NCBI GenBank assembly: GCA_000727475.1
Contig: KL647289.1
Coordinates: 6,451,255 to 6,515,254, forward strand
DNA: 64,000 bases
Reading direction: 5' to 3'
From: Sarcocystis neurona
Taxonomy: Eukaryota; Apicomplexa; Conoidasida; Eucoccidiorida; Sarcocystidae
In this document: piece after piece, positions 46,586-58,900 of the stretch
Numbering within the stretch: the stretch's first letter is position 1
How the letters are laid out: the number at the start of each line of letters is the position of its first letter
Notes under the pieces: model-generated
Told to the model about the DNA's origin: nothing
Database searches by the model: none
Seen by the model: only the letters and a program-made list of their open reading frames with translations
Made by a program: the position numbers and the translations under genes

Positions 46586-48736
46586 CGAAGCCGCGATCTG
46601 TCTCCCCTTGCCTAAGGAAGACGAGTAATTAAACTGCAGAGTTTAGAGCAGTTGTGCCAAAAGTACTAATATATTCGCAGCACACACACATATCTACAAA
46701 CCTTTGCACGTATATATACTTATACTCTAGATATTGTTCCTACCTGTACATATGGATGGTGTATATTACATACACTTACACATACACTGTGTGCACTGAT
46801 AGTATCTGTACACATACACGTATACCACATACACATGTACGTGGATCTATCTGTACACACTGGACGTACGTAGGAACTCACCGAGATTTATATAATACAT
46901 ATATATATATATATAAGCGGAATGCATATATATATAGTGTCATGTATGTATGGGGCGTGACAGACATATGTAGTATTTTAGTGGCACTTTGGTAGTAACG
47001 CATAAATCCTCTCGAGGCTTGTCACTGCAACGTAGCTGGCGGGGAGTGTCGGGAGAGCGGAAGAAGTAAAGGACATATGCTGCTACACCTTCCCCTACCT
47101 CAGCGCATGCACACACACGCACACATATGTAATGTGCGTATATCTATACTACTACTTGCTCGCTCACACATGCACGTCCTGTGTCCACCGTTCTCTTCTG
47201 GTGTTTCTACAAGTTACATATTTTGCATCCGTACGTATGTTCGTATGGAACTTCCATGGCTACAATAGTACGTACATATGTATTTGTTTCAACATATACG
47301 CCCGTGAGTCTACCTCCTCCTAGACGCCTGTATACATACAGAGACGTCGTCACACTGCATGCACACTCTCTCTCCCGCAGAGACCTACACACACACGCAC
47401 ACCAATATACATGTTATCTACGTATACACATATATATATATATATATATATTGTCGCACTCAGACGTATACATACATGTACGTAGGGCGGAGCGGGCGAG
47501 GAAAGGGGAAAGTGCGCAAGAGAGGAGGACTGTGAAAGAGAAGGCGGCAGCAGACAAAGACGGCGATGAGCAAGAAACCCGTGGGACAACACACGCTGCT
47601 ACTGCAGCGGCGAAACTGAGGGAAGAACATGTTGCCTCTTTTTGTGGACAGCAGTTGTTAATACCCCGGCGTATCCGGCAGCACCCGAAGCATCATCAGC
47701 GTTATATTATCCTGCAGGGCCACACGAAACAGCAGCAGCAGCACCAGCGAAACCGGGAGCACCCGATGTCTCGGCACACACACATACATATATACACAAA
47801 CACATAGACACGTACATATATACATGCATACATCTGTACAACATATATGTACATCCACACATACACAATACACACACACAGCAGCAGCAGGGAAGCAACG
47901 CAGACGTCTACACACACACAGGTGTGCGTACGCACCACACATGTACACATCTATCCACAACAGCAACAAAAGCAGCAGGAGGAAAGGAAGCAACGAGAGC
48001 AGCAGGGCCACATGCCAGCAGCAGTGGAAGCAGTCTCCCAAGGTTGTTCTACAGACAAATATATCTACAGGCGACACACATGTGCATGTGTGTGTGTGTG
48101 TGTGTGGACTTCTGACTGCACGTAGCACCCGTACAGGGCGCGGTACACAGAAGAGGAGGAGCAGCAAGTACAAAAAGAAACGGACACGTTATACACATAC
48201 ATATATACATGCATGCGTATCCGTGTACATGTATGGGGAGGGAGGCTTCTGTGTGTTTGTAATACGACTGCAGAGAAGTGCGTCAGCAAAGGGCAGCAGA
48301 AGAAGAGAGGAAACGGTGACGGGGCGCCAAGAAGGAGACGCAGGAGCAGCCGCCACGTTCTCTGTCTCTGTCTCGGCAGCAGTTCCCTTCTCTGTCAGCA
48401 ACAGCAGAATCCTTCGCCCTCTCTTCCTCTCTCTGTCTGTTTCTCCCTCTTGAAGACAATTTGTCTCCCCGCGTCTCTTTCCCCGCTGTCAGTCTGCCTT
48501 TCCATCTCATCCGACTGCTCAATTCCCTCTCGCCTCCCCTCTTCTGCGGTATGTCCCTCTTGCTGTTACTCTTCCTCTGTCTTCCCCCTCACTTTCTCTG
48601 TTAGGCGTTTTGTCTCCTTCTCTCCCACTGCCCCTCTGTGGCACTCTCTCCCTCTGCGCGCGCCATCCTCTCCCTCTCTCCTGTCCGTCTTCCCCCCCTC
48701 TCTCTTCTCTCCTGTCTGTCCCCTCCTCCTCTCTCC
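46586..48736. other. Spacer: microsatellites, CAG segments and a polypyrimidine end
   Basis: CATA/TA repeats (46680-46960, 47425-47450, 47780-47880), CAG-rich parts (47540-47760, 47880-48050) and, from about 48355 to the gap, C/T-rich sequence with TCTCTCTCCC motifs. No gene recognised. Confidence 0.6.
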
Positions 48737-49721
48737 NNNNNNNNNNNNNNNNNNNNNNNNNNNNNNNNNNNNNNNNNNNNNNNNNNNNNNNNNNNNNNNN
48801 NNNNNNNNNNNNNNNNNNNNNNNNNNNNNNNNNNNNNNNNNNNNNNNNNNNNNNNNNNNNNNNNNNNNNNNNNNNNNNNNNNNNNNNNNNNNNNNNNNNN
48901 NNNNNNNNNNNNNNNNNNNNNNNNNNNNNNNNNNNNNNNNNNNNNNNNNNNNNNNNNNNNNNNNNNNNNNNNNNNNNNNNNNNNNNNNNNNNNNNNNNNN
49001 NNNNNNNNNNNNNNNNNNNNNNNNNNNNNNNNNNNNNNNNNNNNNNNNNNNNNNNNNNNNNNNNNNNNNNNNNNNNNNNNNNNNNNNNNNNNNNNNNNNN
49101 NNNNNNNNNNNNNNNNNNNNNNNNNNNNNNNNNNNNNNNNNNNNNNNNNNNNNNNNNNNNNNNNNNNNNNNNNNNNNNNNNNNNNNNNNNNNNNNNNNNN
49201 NNNNNNNNNNNNNNNNNNNNNNNNNNNNNNNNNNNNNNNNNNNNNNNNNNNNNNNNNNNNNNNNNNNNNNNNNNNNNNNNNNNNNNNNNNNNNNNNNNNN
49301 NNNNNNNNNNNNNNNNNNNNNNNNNNNNNNNNNNNNNNNNNNNNNNNNNNNNNNNNNNNNNNNNNNNNNNNNNNNNNNNNNNNNNNNNNNNNNNNNNNNN
49401 NNNNNNNNNNNNNNNNNNNNNNNNNNNNNNNNNNNNNNNNNNNNNNNNNNNNNNNNNNNNNNNNNNNNNNNNNNNNNNNNNNNNNNNNNNNNNNNNNNNN
49501 NNNNNNNNNNNNNNNNNNNNNNNNNNNNNNNNNNNNNNNNNNNNNNNNNNNNNNNNNNNNNNNNNNNNNNNNNNNNNNNNNNNNNNNNNNNNNNNNNNNN
49601 NNNNNNNNNNNNNNNNNNNNNNNNNNNNNNNNNNNNNNNNNNNNNNNNNNNNNNNNNNNNNNNNNNNNNNNNNNNNNNNNNNNNNNNNNNNNNNNNNNNN
49701 NNNNNNNNNNNNNNNNNNNNN
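48737..49721. other. Assembly gap (985 Ns)
   Basis: A run of N. It is entered from a polypyrimidine tract on the left and left through CAG repeat on the right, so the assembly probably broke on low-complexity sequence. Its true length is unknown. Confidence 0.99.
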
Positions 49722-49799
49722 CAGCAAGGACGGCAACAACGCCACAGGAGTCATGGTGACAGCGGGAGTGGTCAGCACCCCACGAAAATAAAAGTGCAC

Positions 49800-49890
49800 C
49801 TGCAGCAGCAGACGCGGCAGCAGCAGACGCGGCAGCAGCAGACGCGGCAGCAGCAGACGCGGCAGCAGCAGACGCGGCAGCACCGGAGGC
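49800..49890. repeat. 15-bp tandem repeat, about 5 copies
   Basis: GCAGCAGCAGACGCG repeated with no visible change just right of the assembly gap. The reading depends on the assembly at the gap edge. Confidence 0.9.
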
Positions 49891-50746
49891 AGCAGTAGCA
49901 GCAGCAGCAGCAGAGCACAGCGTATATAAGTAGTAGTCCTATTCCTTCATTGCACAAAGGGGAAGATTGCTGACCAAAGTCCCCTCGCGGAGCCTTCACG
50001 AGAAGAACAAAAAGTCGTGTCCGAATAGTGCCGCACAAGGAAGACGCAGCAGTAGCAGAGGAAGAGGAGGAGTGGACGAGGAGCAACACAAAACGCGCAG
50101 AGACTGCTGCCGAGCACCAAGAACCGCCCAAAAGAGCAGCACCAGCAGCAACAGAGAAACAGCGACAGGTCTCACCTGCGACTTCTTGTCTATTAACACG
50201 TGTTCCACCTGCGCAGGTGCACAGAACCCCACATCAGCCAAACATCAAAAAACGCATGTGCACGCGCATGCAGACGTACCCACCGCCAACGTTGGAAAAA
50301 CATCGGCCTGCACTTACGCAGACCTCGGACAGTATATATACCGTAGGATCCCCTACCCATACATGCATCTCTGTAGCACGTACATATGCATATATATACA
50401 TATAGAGAGAGAGAGAGGGAGAGAGGGACGGAGTGACAGAGAGACACACACACAGAGATGCTACATATATATATGTATGGCAGCTGAAACGTTCTCAATA
50501 CGCCTCAACCGCAGCAGCAGCGCGTGTACACTGCATTGCCGCCTTCACTGCCCCGCCGCATGCAGATGCATTTGTACACTGCGCGGCAAAAAATACAACA
50601 GTGAGCTGCGGCAAGCGGCGTCAGGACGGACAAAAGAAGAGCGAGAAAGACAGAAAACAGCACTGCAGAGCGTGTAAGAGAGCTGCCATGCCACTGCCTC
50701 TGCAGGCAGCCCGGCGGGGGACAGCAGTCGCCAGGGGTAAAAAAAC

Positions 50747-50862
50747 AGCTGCTGCTGACACGGGGATTACATTGCTACACCCAACTCGTGAGTAGTAGAA
50801 GTAGCTGCTGCTGACACGGGGATTACATTGCTACACCCAAATCGTGAGTAGTAGAAGTAGTA
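50747..50862. repeat. 56-bp near-perfect direct duplication
   Basis: AGCTGCTGCTGACACGGGG followed by ATTACATTGCTACACCCAA and TCGTGAGTAGTAGAAGTAG begins at 50747 and again at 50803, with one visible difference (CAACTCG against CAAATCG). The second copy runs on into extra AGT repeats. The high identity marks it as recent compared with the other arrays here. Confidence 0.95.
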
Positions 50863-51679
50863 GTAGTAGTAGACCAAAAGGAAGTGCGCTGCAGGCGTAA
50901 ATGTATGCTTCCGCAGTATACTCGTAGACGCACCGGTGTGTGCGAAGAGGGCGGGGGGGAAAGAAGAAGAAAGAGAAGCCCACGCGTGCAGTGCTCTAAT
51001 ATGTAGACGCGCACCGCGGCAGCAGAAGCAGCGGCGACAGCAGGAAGAGCAACGGCGGGACAAGCAGCAGTAGGAAGAGCCGCGGCAGCAAGAGGCGCAG
51101 CAGGGGGAAGCGCAGCAGCGGAGAAAGCAGCAACACGAAGGGCCCCAGCAGCAGGAAGCGCGGCAGCGGAGCAAGCAGCAGCAGGAAGAGCGGCAGCAGC
51201 AGGAAAGGCAGCAGGAGCAGGAAGGGCAGCAGGAGCAGGAAGGGCAGCAGGAGGACGGCAGCAGCATGAGGCGCCAAAGCAGCAGTAAGGCACCAGCGGG
51301 ACGGCAGCAGCAGACAACGCAGCAGCAGCACGACACCAGCAGCGGCAGAATTAAGAAACGTACCAGCTGCTTGCATACGTTTTGCGGGTCGACAGGGCGG
51401 GAGTGGACTTTGCTCGAGCGCACCTCCTGCGAGACAGAGAAACAGAAGCGCATGCGCATGCAGCAGGGTCGTTCTTCTTCTTCCCTCCCCCAAGAAGCAG
51501 TCTTCTGCACGCATGCAGACCGCTCCTCGCGTCTTTGGTGTCGCGTAGCGCCTGCTCAGAGACGTGCAGCTCTTCTTCCTCCTCAGGAAAGTGGAACTTC
51601 TCTTTCAATAGAAGCAACGCGAAGGAAAACTCGTCACATACACACAAACCCACGAGCACTTGTGCGCGGCTAGACATGT

Positions 51680-51815
51680 AGACCTCTAGACACACGCCCG
51701 CACGGGCAGCAGCCGACGTATAAATATGTAGCCATCTAGACACACGCGCGCATGGGCAGCAGCCGACGTACAACTAACTATGTAGACATCTAGACACACG
51801 CCCGGAGGGGCAACG
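51680..51815. repeat. Three-unit tandem repeat, period 50-54 bp
   Basis: TCTAGACACACGC followed by GGGCAGCAGCCGACGTA (or a variant) with TATGTAG; TCTAGA occurs at 51685, 51735 and 51789. A looser fourth unit may lie near 52010-52070. Confidence 0.85.
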
Positions 51816-52231
51816 GCAAGACAGAATCTTGCGTATAGAGGGCGGTCTTTCTCTCTCAATACATGTGACGCGCATACACATCTGCCAGAAATGTATGTGA
51901 ACGCAAGAACACATGCGTATACATATATATATATACGCACACACACCTATACATATGTGTATACACATAGATACGCACATATATTGATTTTAACTCCGTA
52001 CGCTCGTATGTAGACACGCACAGACACGTGTAGACACAGGCCCGCAGATGCAGCGGCGAGGCAGAACGTGTGGAGAGCCATCTCTGCATATGTTGCAGCA
52101 GCGTCGTAGACAACGTCTCCACACCTGCGCGTCACTACAAACCTACACATATACACACATACGAATCCACTTACGTACGTCATTCTGTTCTTATAGCTAC
52201 ATATCGATATAATACACACACAGACAAACAC

Positions 52232-52262
<31 letters not shown>

Positions 52263-52824
52263 TACGTACCTGGTCCTTACAGCTATATATGGGCACAACC
52301 CACACAGACAGACAGCTACATCTCTCTTCCTCTCTCTCTATATATATAGATAGACAGTTTTCTTACAGCTGTATATAAATATTATAGACAGGGAGACAGG
52401 TACATATACAGATACATACGTACCTACTTACGTACGTTCTTCTGTTCGTATAGCTATACATACGGATATACGTACAGAGACAGAGAGATACACAGAAAAC
52501 AGGAACGTACACATATAGACAAACAGATATATAGAAATATAGAGAGAGAGACAGACATATATGAATGTGTTGTACGTATGGTACTGTGGTCGTGTAGCTA
52601 CCTACCTACAAACGTACGTAGGTAGGTGGTACACAGCAGCGTGTGGGAAGGTACACATGCATCTATGAAGACATAGATAAACTGCGGACGCTCCTACACA
52701 CACACATATATATATATGAGAACACGAGGCAATAGTCCCCGCCCTTGTGTGAACAGGAAAGGAAGTCTGGCGCTTCCTTCTTCCCTGCTGAGCCGCCCCC
52801 TCTCACACGCATGCTTTTCTACGA

Positions 52825-52902
52825 CTACCTCTGGTCTCCCCACACAACGCCCAACTCCTCTTCACTGACCAACTTTCCGTGGCTCTTCTCCCGCCTCTCA
52901 GA
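52825..52902 (-). CDS. Tentative last phosphatase exon
   Basis: After TTCGCGCAG on the minus strand a phase-0 frame reads SERREKSHGKLVSEEELGVV and stops at TAG after WGDQR. It fits splice phase and a helical, charged make-up, but lacks the DN and final hydrophobic strand expected of a PP2C. If real, either the enzyme is shortened or a donor (AG|GTAGTC) leads to a further exon. Confidence 0.3.
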   Translation of the reverse strand, partial: SERREKSHGKLVSEEELGVVWGDQR

Positions 52903-55900
52903 CTGCGCGAACACTCACACATATATATATGCATATAGACATAGGTGCGTGTATATATGTATATATATACGTACTTATATATGCGCAGTTGCATATATAC
53001 ATACATATGTGGGTGGATATATGTACATATGTACATACTAAGTTATACATATATATATATATATATATATATGTGCGTATATGTATATACACATACATGT
53101 GTACGCATATATACATATATAAATGTGGACATATATATATATATATATATATATACATACGTACATATGCAGATATACATATGTACACATGTGTGTACGT
53201 ATATATATATGTATATCGATTTCTAGCATACGACAAAAGGCAGCAGATCCAGACTGACAATATCGTGAGTCCAGTGTATAGTCACTTGCCCTTTAGATGT
53301 ACGTACACCCACAAGGCCCTGGCGTGCCCAACATATATAGAGATATGTATATATATATATATGTATACGTATATATATAGCTGCTTTGGTGTTTCTCTTG
53401 TACTAGAAAAGTGTAACATATACACAAAGTGTGTCAGACTTTTAGAGATATCCACACCATGTTACACCTATATATATATATATTATGTGGGTACATGCAC
53501 AAATAGATAAGTGTGTGCACCTATGTGTACACGTATCTGTGTACATTTATATGCGTACGCGTAGACACACTCACAGGGATATCCATGAATATGTGTATGT
53601 AGAATCGCGCACGCTGTATACGTCTGTAGTGCATATTAGGTGGTAGATATGTAGGCTGGAGATACTGGGGAGACAGAGGGAGAGTGTGTGTACAGAGAGA
53701 GAGAACGGCTGACTTTTTCCCATAGCTCAGCAGCAAGGGAGACGGCGTCTCTTGCCGTCCAGCAATTCCAGAAGCCGTCGCATCCCAGCAGCAGGAACTG
53801 GTCTTGTGTGGGCTCCAGGGTGAATTTCTTCACCGTTGGGAGACACGAGACGCCGTAACGCTTCAGTCTTCATAGCACACGTACACACACAGAGCAACAG
53901 GAACAGCTGCAGCAGCATAAAAGCGACAGGAACGGTGCGGCCAGCAGTAGCAGCGTCAATGAGGGGAGCAGCAGCACCAACAGTAACAGCAGCAGCTGCA
54001 GCAATAGGAACAGCAGCAGCAGCACGAAAACTAACGGCAGCAGCGAAAACAGTAACAGTAGCAGCAGAAACAGTAGCAGCAGCAGCAACAATAATAGCAG
54101 CAGCAGCAGGAACAGCAGGACCACCAACAGCAGCGTCAGTCAGTGCAGCAGCAGCAGCAGCAGTCGCAGGAGCAACAGCAGCAAAAAAGCGACGTCACCA
54201 GCCAAACCAGCAGCAGGAACACCCAGAGAATGGGCGCCAGAGCAACAACAGCACCAGCAGGGAAGCGGGGGATACGCAAGTCGCAGCCGCAGCGGGCAGT
54301 CTCGAAGCAATGAACAGCATTCCTCGAAGACACGGGAAGCAGTCCTAGACAGGCGCAGCTGCAGCAGCAGCAGCCCCGCGATGGCAGACACTCGTGTCGC
54401 GTCTTTTCTGCTTCTCTGTACTTGCTTCAGCCGCATGCGTTGCCCCTCTCTCTGTCCCTCTACAGATGTGGAGCTGCTTTTCCTCGCCCGTTCGGTTTCT
54501 CCCGCGGGTCTACGGGGACGTACGGAGGCTTTTTGCTTCACACGTACGCAGAGACAGCGGAAGCCAGAGACACACAGGCAAGCACGCACACGTATACGTG
54601 TGCTGCCCACGTGGACTCAGAAGGAAAGGAACTGCAGAACAAATTCAGCCGAATACACGTATGTACACGACTACACACAACGTAAGTGCACGCAGACAAG
54701 GGCGAGGAGAGGTCAGCAAAACTGAGACTTTCTCGTGATTCTTCGACAGCTCTACAACCCCAGCACGGCGTGATATGTGTCACAGACATACATACGGCCG
54801 CAGCGCTGTGCAGCACACACACACGGCTGTCTATTTCTCTCTCTCTGTATCGCCCTCTCCTCCTTATATTCAAGTGAATGGCTACAAAACGTCTCCTCAG
54901 CCCGCGTGTGTCTGTGCCTGTATGTGTGTGTGTGTGTATCCCTCTTCGCGGTGTGCGCCGGCAGACACACGTGTCTATCTGCCACGAACTGTTCATCATC
55001 TGCGCCACACGACGGCTACATCGGTCTCCTTTTGTATGTGTCTCTTTTTCTTTCTGTCCCGGGCTTCTTCTGCGGCGTCATCGACGCCACCTCCCTCTTT
55101 CGAAAGATACATCTCCACGAAGACAGAGCTCTGCGTATGCACGTGTGCAGAAGATATTCTTCGCCTGTTTGGCAGACAAACGAATTCACAGAAAGACAAA
55201 ATGGCGCGCGCACGCAGAAGACACGTTTCCCTGGCATGGAGTCGCCCCCACGCAGAAGGCCGAGATGCCTCCTGGCTGCTCAGAAAAAGTAGACACGTTC
55301 CGCACAGACACAGGAAGAAAACAGACACTTGCAGAGACTTCGTCATCCACACGCAAAACGCTGACACACCTTCACGCAGAGACTCTTCGCAAGTCGTCAT
55401 ATTCGGTTCCCCCGCAGCACACGCCGCCACACTTCGCCCGTGCCGCGACCACCCACACACGACGCACTCCCGCTGCCGTCTTCCCTTGTAGCCCGGGCAA
55501 ACGCCCTCCACACACCTTCACACGTCTACATACATATATTGCCACACATACACACACATCAATACACATATACGTTAATATATATGTATGGGGATGTGCG
55601 TATACATGTCTACGTACATACATGTGTACATACATATATGTGTCAGAGGATATATATATATGTATGTAGATGAATGTATAGGTATCCGTGCGTCTGTATT
55701 TGCGTGTGTGCATCTACGTGTATCTACACATACAAGAAAATGTGTACCTATGCCCCTCCTACGTATATACGTATGTATGGACACACGCGTATATACGTGT
55801 ATATATATTTACATATGAGATGGGAAGGGAATGCGTTGCAGAGGCCTATTTTGAGGACGTACGAGATATCTCCGAAGGAGCGAGTGACCTCCAGCGCCCC

Positions 55901-58900
55901 GTTGACGCGGCCGTTCTCGATCGACCCGCCCATGCGCGCGATGCGCTCTTTTTCTTCGATGACCCAGTGCCGGTGAACTTCCGTCAGCGGAATACCTGCC
56001 TCCGTGCGAAATGAAAAAGGCAGCACCAGGAGCCCTGCTATCACTCCGTCGACCCTCTCACTTGTTCGTTTCCTCCCTCCCGCTGAAATCTCGCCTCGCA
56101 GACTCGCGCGCACTCGCAATGCAGCAGCAAGCCATATATACATATAGATACATAGATATGGATATAGACAGATAGTACACACACACACACGGGTCCTCTT
56201 GGACATTTTCGATCCGGAAAAGTAGAATATAAAGAAAAAACTGCTTGTGTGCAACTGCGGAACTTGGTGGGTGACTGTACATATATATATAGTGTAGACA
56301 TATGGGTCTCTGTGTGCGTGTGTGTGTCTGTGCTTGTGTGTAGATCGAAGCGGAGAGAGACTTCATGTGCGTGGGCTGCATGAGCGCGGCTACACGTGCG
56401 TACACACGTCGAAGTCTGCAGTTCCTTCTCTGGAGAGTCCACCCTGCGAACATTTATAGAACATGTATATGTATACACACGTACGCACCAACGTATGTGT
56501 GGCATGCGAAAATATACACACATACGTGTGCGTTCACAAGTGTATTCATAGATGTGCAACTTGAGTGATTACATATACATATATGTAGATAGATAGGCAT
56601 GCCCACGTGTACCTACGTATCATATGCGTGTGTCTCCGTCTCTCTCTTTCTAACATACACGCATGCACGCGTATCTATATATATGTAACATGCACGTACA
56701 CACATATAGATCCTTGAAGACATATATATATATATATAGGTAAACAGGTACACACACGCGTCCCCATGTATCGTATGCGTGTACTTCTCTCTCTCTACAT
56801 ACACTTATATATGTGCGTATCTATATATGTGTAATATGTGTGTATATATACCCGTACGTATCTATATATATGTGGCAGCAGAGGCCGGGGAGGAGAGACA
56901 ATCTGACGTCAGAAGAGGCACGGCAACGGGGCAGCAGCAGAAGCAGCTGCAGCAGCACGTTGCAGCACGCCGTCCAGACCCTTTCTTCGAGAAAGAGTCT
57001 GAGAGAACTGTCGAGAAACAGCGAAAAGGAAGAGACACGAACAAGGAAAAGAAAGAGATACACAGAGAGAAAAGCGCCGCCCACGCTGGACGGCAACAGG
57101 GACGTATGCCGGGCAGCAGTGGGGAAGCAGCAACCCCGGCCGGCGCGCCCTCTGCCGTCGTCCCTCGTACGACACCGCAGGCAGAGACAACGGAGAGAAG
57201 CGCAGCAAAACGTGGGCGAGAGATATACGGGGGCTTCTCGTCAGCATTTACAGAGAAAGACGAAGAAGAGAGAAGAGGAAGACGACGGGGTGCAGACGAG
57301 GAAGTGGCGAGAAAGGGGAAGGCAACACGACGACAAGACCGCAGCAAAGGGGCACACGATGCAGCTGACTGAACCGACGCAGACGTTTTCTGCAGATTCA
57401 AACAGGAGGAAAAGGACGCAGCACTTCCCCTTTCTTGCAAACATGGGAACTGTCACCTTCCCCTGCTGCTCGAAGACGCCGGCCTTGGCTTCCTAACACG
57501 GCAATGCATGTGTGTATCTGCGCAGGCGTCAGCAACTTACAGTGCAGTGTTGCGTCCTTCTTCCTCGCCAAATACGCCGCGCTATCGCCGAGGCAAGCCA
57601 CGTAGACCTGCCGCTCGCGCATTAACACGACCACTGCCGTGCAGCCGTCTGCAGCAGCACACACCAACTACGCACCACCTGCTGCTGCGGCCGACGCCAC
57701 TGTGGACGGGGGAAGCGACAACAAAACGGAGAGCAAGGAGGACAGAGAAACAGCAGGGAAGAAAGGAAGAAAAGAGTCACACATCAAGTGAGAGAAGGAC
57801 AGCGACAGAGAAACGAAAGAGAGCGACGCGAGAGAGGCAGCTTCCTACGTGGGAAGTCAACACATCTGTATAGCTGTAGATGGCAAACGTATATATATAT
57901 ATATATATACTTCAGGAGCGCGACTACGGTAGGTGGACACCAGCCAGACATATATATGTGCCTGTCTTCATATTACTATTCAGGTGAAAAATGTATGTGC
58001 ATATCTATCTATCTATATATATGTACTGCAGGGGCTCGCATACGGTAGGTGAACGCCATATATATGTGTGTGTGTGTGTCTACATACTACTGTTTGAGTT
58101 GGTATGTATACAAATGTATGTATGAATATATATACTGCAGGAGCGCAGACACTGGAGGTGAATGCGAAACAGACATATACGCGTTTGTCTACATACGACT
58201 ACACACGTAAAAAATGGATATATGTAGATATTTACGTAGATACATATACTTCAGATGGGCGCACATGCGAAGCAGAGATATACACGTGCGTATATCTCCA
58301 GCAGAGGCGTTTACTGATCAGCGGCACGTACTTCAGCGCGTAGCTCTTCTCATACGTGTGGAGACGGCGACGGGGCACCGCACGCAGAGAGGGAGAGATA
58401 CGCAGAGACAGCGAGAAGGCGAGAACAGCAGCAAAGGACAGAAGGCGGCATGCTATAAATACGTAGCAGCAGTCCTTACGTAAAGAAGCATGAGCAGACA
58501 CAACAGACGTGAAGTGGAAAATATCGTGATGAGACGTATTGACGGAGAAGCGGCTGCGCAGCGAAGAGACACACGCACCAGGAACGGACGTGGGAGGAGA
58601 TATGTGCGGCCGTCACGATCTCCACCACCTGTCCACGCGGATGTATAGACTTGCATGCGCGCATGTATTTATATAAACACGAAAGGGAGAGAATATATAG
58701 AAAGGAAGAGAAAAAAAGAGAAGGCGAAAACGGAAGACAAAATGACACTCGCCCACACTCGCAGAGAGAGACAGAGACGGAGACGCCTACACAGAAACAG
58801 CACATACATACGCGCAAAGCTGTGGCTATAGACGCAGAGGCGCAGGTTGCTAATGACACACACACACACACGCAGACAGAACCTCACGTAAATAATAATA

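Larger units (their letters stand above)
49891..52824. other. Spacer downstream of the phosphatase gene: CAG tracts and tandem repeats
   Basis: CAG repeats (49890-49920, 51010-51340), a 56-bp duplication (50747-50860), a 50-bp tandem array (51680-51810), AGAGAG and TA/CATA arrays (50402-50430, 52230-52600). Missing C-terminal exon(s) of the phosphatase could be here on the minus strand, but none was identified. Confidence 0.55.

Noticed and set aside
46137..46628. 163-codon Ala-rich protein
   Set aside because: A reading frame of interrupted CAG/GCA repeat with no unique domain; other frames are open too. Cannot be excluded as a repeat protein but has no positive evidence.
51856..52122. Possible terminal phosphatase exon (minus, after TGACGCGCAG)
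   Set aside because: Open and possible in phase but shows no DN motif or final strand of the PP2C fold.
54878..55669. 263-codon Arg/His/Thr frame on plus
   Set aside because: Lies inside a phosphatase intron, opposite strand, in A/C-rich sequence; ends in microsatellite.
57895..58275. CRISPR-like regular spacing of repeats
   Set aside because: Units are diverged, spacers are TA microsatellite, and the setting is an intron of a eukaryotic gene.
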